Of a stretch of 64,000 bases of DNA, positions 60,270 through 64,000 are shown in pieces; position 1 is the first letter of the stretch; each line of letters starts with the position of its first letter. The position numbers and the translations under genes are program-made. Below the pieces are notes generated by a model. That model ran no database searches. It saw only the letters and a list, made by a program, of their open reading frames with translations, and was not told where the DNA came from. Source of the DNA: Desulfuribacillus alkaliarsenatis (lineage in GTDB: Bacteria > Bacillota > Bacilli > Desulfuribacillales > Desulfuribacillaceae); the NCBI RefSeq assembly GCF_001730225.1, contig NZ_MIJE01000001.1, positions 62,001 through 126,000 on the forward strand, written 5' to 3'.

Positions 60270-62372
60270 TTACCCCCAAATTTTATCAGTATGTGACGTG
60301 GCATACTGCATCTTATATAGAGTGTAGTAATAACACTGCTTCCGGAGTAATTCCTCGTGAGTTCCTTGTTCCACGAGTCGGCCTTTATGAATTACTAAAA
60401 TCCTATCAGCATTCTGAATCGTAGACAAGCGGTGGGCTACGATTAATGTTGTTCGTCCATTAGATAGCTTTGGTAAAGCATCCTGAATCAACTGTTCTGT
60501 ATACGTATCAATATTAGCCGTCGCTTCGTCTAACAACAAGATTTTTGGCTCATGTGCTAATGTTCTTGCGAACGCTAGCAGCTGACGCTGTCCTGTTGAC
60601 AGGGTAGAGCCGCGCTCAGTTACTGGCTCATCATATTTATTTGGGAGCTTTTGAATGAACTCATCAGCATTTACGTATTTTGCTACATTAACAACCTGTT
60701 GTTCACTAATAGCAGGATTTTTGAGACTAATATTTGACTTTATATCGCCAGTGAATAGGAATACGTCCTGCTGTACAATACCAATCATTCCTCGGAGTTC
60801 ATCCTTAGCCATTTCTCGAATATCTATTCCATCTACGCGGATGACACCACTATCTATATCGTAAAACCTTGCTAATAGATGCAGAATTGTAGTCTTTCCA
60901 GACCCAGTTGCACCAACAATCGCCACGGTTTCTCCAGGTTTAATGGAAAAGCTTACATTCTTAAGAATTGGCTGGTTGTCGTTATAGGCAAAGGAGACAT
61001 TTTCAAATTCTATCTGCCCTTTAATAGGCGTTGATAGTTTTACAGGTACAGCCACTTCCTTAATTTGCTCAGGTTCGTCTAAGAGCTGGAATAAGCGTTC
61101 AGACGAAGCCATTGCCGATTGCATAATGTTGTATTTCTCAGCTAAATCGCGAATAGGTCGGAAAAACTGTTCAGTATATTGAATGAATGCATAAAGTACT
61201 CCGAACTGTATTGCCCCTTGAATTACTGATCCACCACCATACCAGACGAGTAAAGCTAGAGTCAGTTTGTAAACTAAATCCATAGATGGCCTGAACAGTG
61301 CAAAAATAATTAATTCACGGAAGTTTGCCTTAAAATGGGCAAGATTGATATTGAAAAACTCTTCGAACTTTCGCTTACCTAAACCGAAGGCTTGAATAAT
61401 CTTTACTCCTGATAGGCTCTCTTGAATATGGGAGTTGATTTTGGCCAATTGAACACGTAGTTCACGAAAAGCTGCCCGTGCACGTTTACGGTAAAACACT
61501 GTAATAATTACCATCAATGGGATTGTGGCAAAGCTGACTAAGGCCAATCGGTAATCTAAATATAATAAAATCCCCATTATTCCAACAATCATTAATAAAT
61601 CCTTAAAAAGATTAATGATAACGGAAGTGTACATTTCATTGAGGTTTTCTATATCGTTAGTTATCCTAGTTACAATTCTGCCAACAGGATTACTATCAAA
61701 ATAGGACAGACTCATTTTCTGTAAATGGGCGAATGCCTGCTCGCGAATATCATATACTACCCGCTGGCCGATATATTGGAGCAAATAAAATTTAGCATAG
61801 CCAACAACAAAACCAATCAGGATAATAGCTAGAAAAATAGCAGATATAATGATTAGCGAGCGGATATCATAGTCGCGAATCTGCTGTACTTGAGTATCCG
61901 TTAGTAATATGCCGATATTTCCATCAATTAGATATTCACCAGTTGGTAAAAGCTCGACTGATATGGGGTTTGTCGGGTGCTCAATTACACCGTGAATTAA
62001 ATAGTACTGATTATTGTCCCTGACAATTTGCCTGATACTATCATGTTCTGCAAATTCTTGCTTTCGGGTTAGTAATTCACCGTCAAAGACGAAGAAACCA
62101 CGCTCTATTTCAACTTGTAGCTCTATTTCAGCTTGCGGGGTATCCACATAGTCGAGTACAACCATAGGAATATACATGCCGTTGATATGGTCATCAATCG
62201 CAACTTTTATAATATAAGGTCGTGCTAATTGGGAAGCTGTAACAATTAATACAAGTATAAAGGTAATGAAAAAGATAAATCGATACGGCCGCACGTACTT
62301 CATAAGTCGGCTCATTAATTTGCCATCATAAGGTTTTCCAAGTCCAGACTCTTCTGAAACGCTATATTTCAT
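60270..62372 (-). CDS. ABC exporter subunit, consensus ATPase (heterodimeric, BmrD/YheH-like)
   Basis: 700 residues: six membrane helices and a nucleotide-binding domain. Walker A GATGSGKTT, Walker B ILLLDEATANID with the catalytic Glu, signature STGQRQLLAFAR. An extra ~120-residue segment lies between the first two helices (about residues 60-165), as in BmrD/YheH-type proteins. Its start overlaps the partner gene by 11 bases. Forms a heterodimeric multidrug-type exporter with it. Confidence 0.88.
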   Translation of the reverse strand: MKYSVSEESGLGKPYDGKLMSRLMKYVRPYRFIFFITFILVLIVTASQLARPYIIKVAIDDHINGMYIPMVVLDYVDTPQAEIELQVEIERGFFVFDGELLTRKQEFAEHDSIRQIVRDNNQYYLIHGVIEHPTNPISVELLPTGEYLIDGNIGILLTDTQVQQIRDYDIRSLIIISAIFLAIILIGFVVGYAKFYLLQYIGQRVVYDIREQAFAHLQKMSLSYFDSNPVGRIVTRITNDIENLNEMYTSVIINLFKDLLMIVGIMGILLYLDYRLALVSFATIPLMVIITVFYRKRARAAFRELRVQLAKINSHIQESLSGVKIIQAFGLGKRKFEEFFNINLAHFKANFRELIIFALFRPSMDLVYKLTLALLVWYGGGSVIQGAIQFGVLYAFIQYTEQFFRPIRDLAEKYNIMQSAMASSERLFQLLDEPEQIKEVAVPVKLSTPIKGQIEFENVSFAYNDNQPILKNVSFSIKPGETVAIVGATGSGKTTILHLLARFYDIDSGVIRVDGIDIREMAKDELRGMIGIVQQDVFLFTGDIKSNISLKNPAISEQQVVNVAKYVNADEFIQKLPNKYDEPVTERGSTLSTGQRQLLAFARTLAHEPKILLLDEATANIDTYTEQLIQDALPKLSNGRTTLIVAHRLSTIQNADRILVIHKGRLVEQGTHEELLRKQCYYYTLYKMQYATSHTDKIWG

Positions 62373-64000
62373 CTTTGTTCACATCCTTTTGGAACAACCC
62401 GTCTAGCTGCTGCTCAAGCTGTTGCTGCATATACGTCTGATAATATTTGCCATTTATGCTGAGTAGTTGTTCATGGGTGCCTTGCTCGATAATCTGACCA
62501 TCCTCTAGATAGACAATTAAATCCGCATGCTGAACTGTGGAAATACGATGGGCTATTATGATTGTTGTTCGTTCTTGCATAAACTCTTTTAAACGACTAA
62601 GGATTCTCTCCTCAGTCTGCGTATCTACAGCGGACAAGCTGTCATCCATGATAAACACCTCAGGGTTTCGCACTATTGCACGGGCCATAGAAATTCGTTG
62701 CTTTTGGCCGCCAGAAAGTGTCACCCCACGCTCACCTACAATTGTGTCATAGCCATCAGGAAGCTCTAGAATATTTTCGTGAATATCAGCGATATAAGCT
62801 GCTCGTTCCAATTCATTATCGGAAGCCTGGTAGTTGCCAAAGGCAATATTCTCTCTTATGGAAGTTGAAAACAAAAACGAATCCTGCGGTACATAACCAA
62901 TATCAGTATTTAATAAGGCTAAAGGAATGTTTAGGATATCTGTGCTACCAATGAACAACGTACTTTTAGGCGGATTATATTGACGGATTAATACATTTAC
63001 AATACTCGATTTTCCACTACCCGTTTTACCTAAAAAGGCAACAGTAGAGCCAGTTGGAATAGTTAAGGAAATATTTTTAAGTACAGGTTCACTGTCTTCC
63101 TTATAAGCAAATGATAAATTACGGAACTCAATATCTTTACCCTTAAGTGAAGTTTGTTGTGCATTTAAATCCTGTACTTCAGGCACTTCATTTAATAAAG
63201 CATTGATTCTTGCTAACGAAGCAGAGCCGCGCTGCAGCATATTATAGACCCAGCCAAAGGCCATCATAGGCCAGGTAAGTAATGCAAGATATCCATAGAA
63301 GGCTACAAAGTCCCCTAAGGAAATTTGGTTATTTAACACCATGATACTGCCGTAGGACAGCACTAATAGGAAGCTCAGGGCTGCAATCAGCTCCACTAAC
63401 GGATCAAATAGGCCCCATATCCTCGTTAAGTGCATATTGCGTTCGAACTTGTTTTTGTTTGCTACCTGGAAGCGCTCCATTTCCCGTTTTTCCTGTGCAA
63501 AGGTTTTAACAACCCTGATGCCAGCGACGTTCTCCTGGGTCACATCCGTTAGAGTGGCGAAGGCTTCCTGTACCCTTTTAAAGCGATTATGGATTACCTT
63601 ACCAAATCGGGTGACAACAAGGGCTAAAAAGGGCATAGGTAATAAGGCTATCAGTGTGAGCTTCCAGCCTACGGTAATAACCATCATAACAACAGTAGCA
63701 GAGCCCAAGATGATAGCGTCTATCGACATAACTATTGCTGGTCCCATAGCCATACGAATTGATTTAATATCGTTGGTAGCATGAGCCATTAGGTCGCCAG
63801 TTTTTCTATAATTGTAAAAGGATGGTGACAGTTTCATGAAATGCTCAACTAGCATATTTCTTAGCTCAAACTCTAGATAACGAGCAGCCCCGTTTATGAA
63901 AAAGCGCCAAAAAAAACGGAAAATAAAGATACCGATGCCTATAGCGATAATCATAAACGCATACTCATGGAGTGCATCACGTGTGATAATCCCTGCTTGC
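62362..64000 (-). CDS. ABC exporter subunit, degenerate ATPase site (partial)
   Basis: The gene begins beyond 64000; the frame stays open to the window end, giving about 545 residues. Walker A GKTGSGKSS, signature LSGGQKQRISMARAI. The Walker B is IMDDSLSAVD, with Asp in place of the catalytic Glu; this marks the non-catalytic partner in heterodimeric exporters such as BmrC/YheI. First gene of the pair. Confidence 0.88.
   Translation of the reverse strand, partial: QAGIITRDALHEYAFMIIAIGIGIFIFRFFWRFFINGAARYLEFELRNMLVEHFMKLSPSFYNYRKTGDLMAHATNDIKSIRMAMGPAIVMSIDAIILGSATVVMMVITVGWKLTLIALLPMPFLALVVTRFGKVIHNRFKRVQEAFATLTDVTQENVAGIRVVKTFAQEKREMERFQVANKNKFERNMHLTRIWGLFDPLVELIAALSFLLVLSYGSIMVLNNQISLGDFVAFYGYLALLTWPMMAFGWVYNMLQRGSASLARINALLNEVPEVQDLNAQQTSLKGKDIEFRNLSFAYKEDSEPVLKNISLTIPTGSTVAFLGKTGSGKSSIVNVLIRQYNPPKSTLFIGSTDILNIPLALLNTDIGYVPQDSFLFSTSIRENIAFGNYQASDNELERAAYIADIHENILELPDGYDTIVGERGVTLSGGQKQRISMARAIVRNPEVFIMDDSLSAVDTQTEERILSRLKEFMQERTTIIIAHRISTVQHADLIVYLEDGQIIEQGTHEQLLSINGKYYQTYMQQQLEQQLDGLFQKDVNKDEI

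Noticed and set aside
1-64000. rRNA, tRNA, prophage, insertion sequence, riboswitch or CRISPR array
   Set aside because: None recognised on reading both strands; weak structured elements could be missed without a covariance search.

Overview
The window is about 64 kb of AT-rich chromosomal DNA from an endospore-forming Firmicute with an anaerobic lifestyle. Spore genes are scattered through it: a SpoVAF/GerA-type protein, YIEGIA, an orphan GerAB-type permease, two SpoVIF-like proteins, CotF-like coat proteins and a series of YjcZ-like microproteins. Anaerobic signs are an oxygen-sensitive class III ribonucleotide reductase (NrdD/NrdG), a radical SAM protein, and a peroxiredoxin whose peroxidatic residue is encoded by an in-frame TGA, most simply selenocysteine. 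The mix looks Bacilli-like (LutABC, SpoVIF, YjcZ-like, YIEGIA). A Desulfuribacillus-type organism is only a guess. I found no rRNA, tRNA, insertion sequence, prophage or CRISPR array.

Layout. 0-9 kb: the end of a sensor kinase and its NarL-type regulator, a lipoprotein with three nearly identical FMN-binding domains, SpoVAF, a phosphodiesterase, an AEC transporter, a rhodanese with an overlapping lipoprotein gene, and YIEGIA with its small partner. 9-17 kb: YibE/F, a minus-strand DUF2318-permease-ATPase-permease operon, and an OmpR-type two-component system. 17-28 kb: lutABC (minus), a 37-residue microprotein coupled to a sodium/solute symporter, nrdD-nrdG, two DUF1538 membrane proteins with two P-II-like proteins, and an M29 aminopeptidase. 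28-37.5 kb: DUF2935, a YeaQ/GlsB-type membrane protein, the selenocysteine peroxiredoxin, a metallophosphoesterase followed by three phased Spo0A boxes, an HD-GYP protein, a flavin amine oxidase, a B12-binding radical SAM protein and an M20 amidohydrolase.

37.5-49 kb is a sporulation-flavoured accessory region: tiny hydrophobic proteins, two SpoVIF-like proteins, a paralogous pair of unrecognised proteins, an Arg-rich protein, a subtilisin, a stand-alone acyl-CoA synthetase C-terminal domain, an M1 metallopeptidase, two small helical proteins leading into GerAB, an FAD protein, two CBO0543-type membrane proteins with a microprotein between them, and CotF-like proteins. 49-64 kb is more conserved: 4-OT tautomerase, DUF445, an FMN oxidoreductase, DUF3243, a Fur/PerR regulator, an IscR-like regulator with NifS and NifU and two operators, a U32-type protein, a rhodanese, threonine ammonia-lyase, a putative glycoside hydrolase with a coiled-coil insertion, and a heterodimeric ABC exporter cut by the window end.

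Taken together, the window combines redox and thiol defence (Sec peroxiredoxin, PerR-like regulator, IscR-NifS-NifU, rhodanese), possible extracytoplasmic flavin electron transfer, lactate use and spore formation. Most gene ends carry clear hairpin terminators. No gene-free stretch exceeds about 300 bases.
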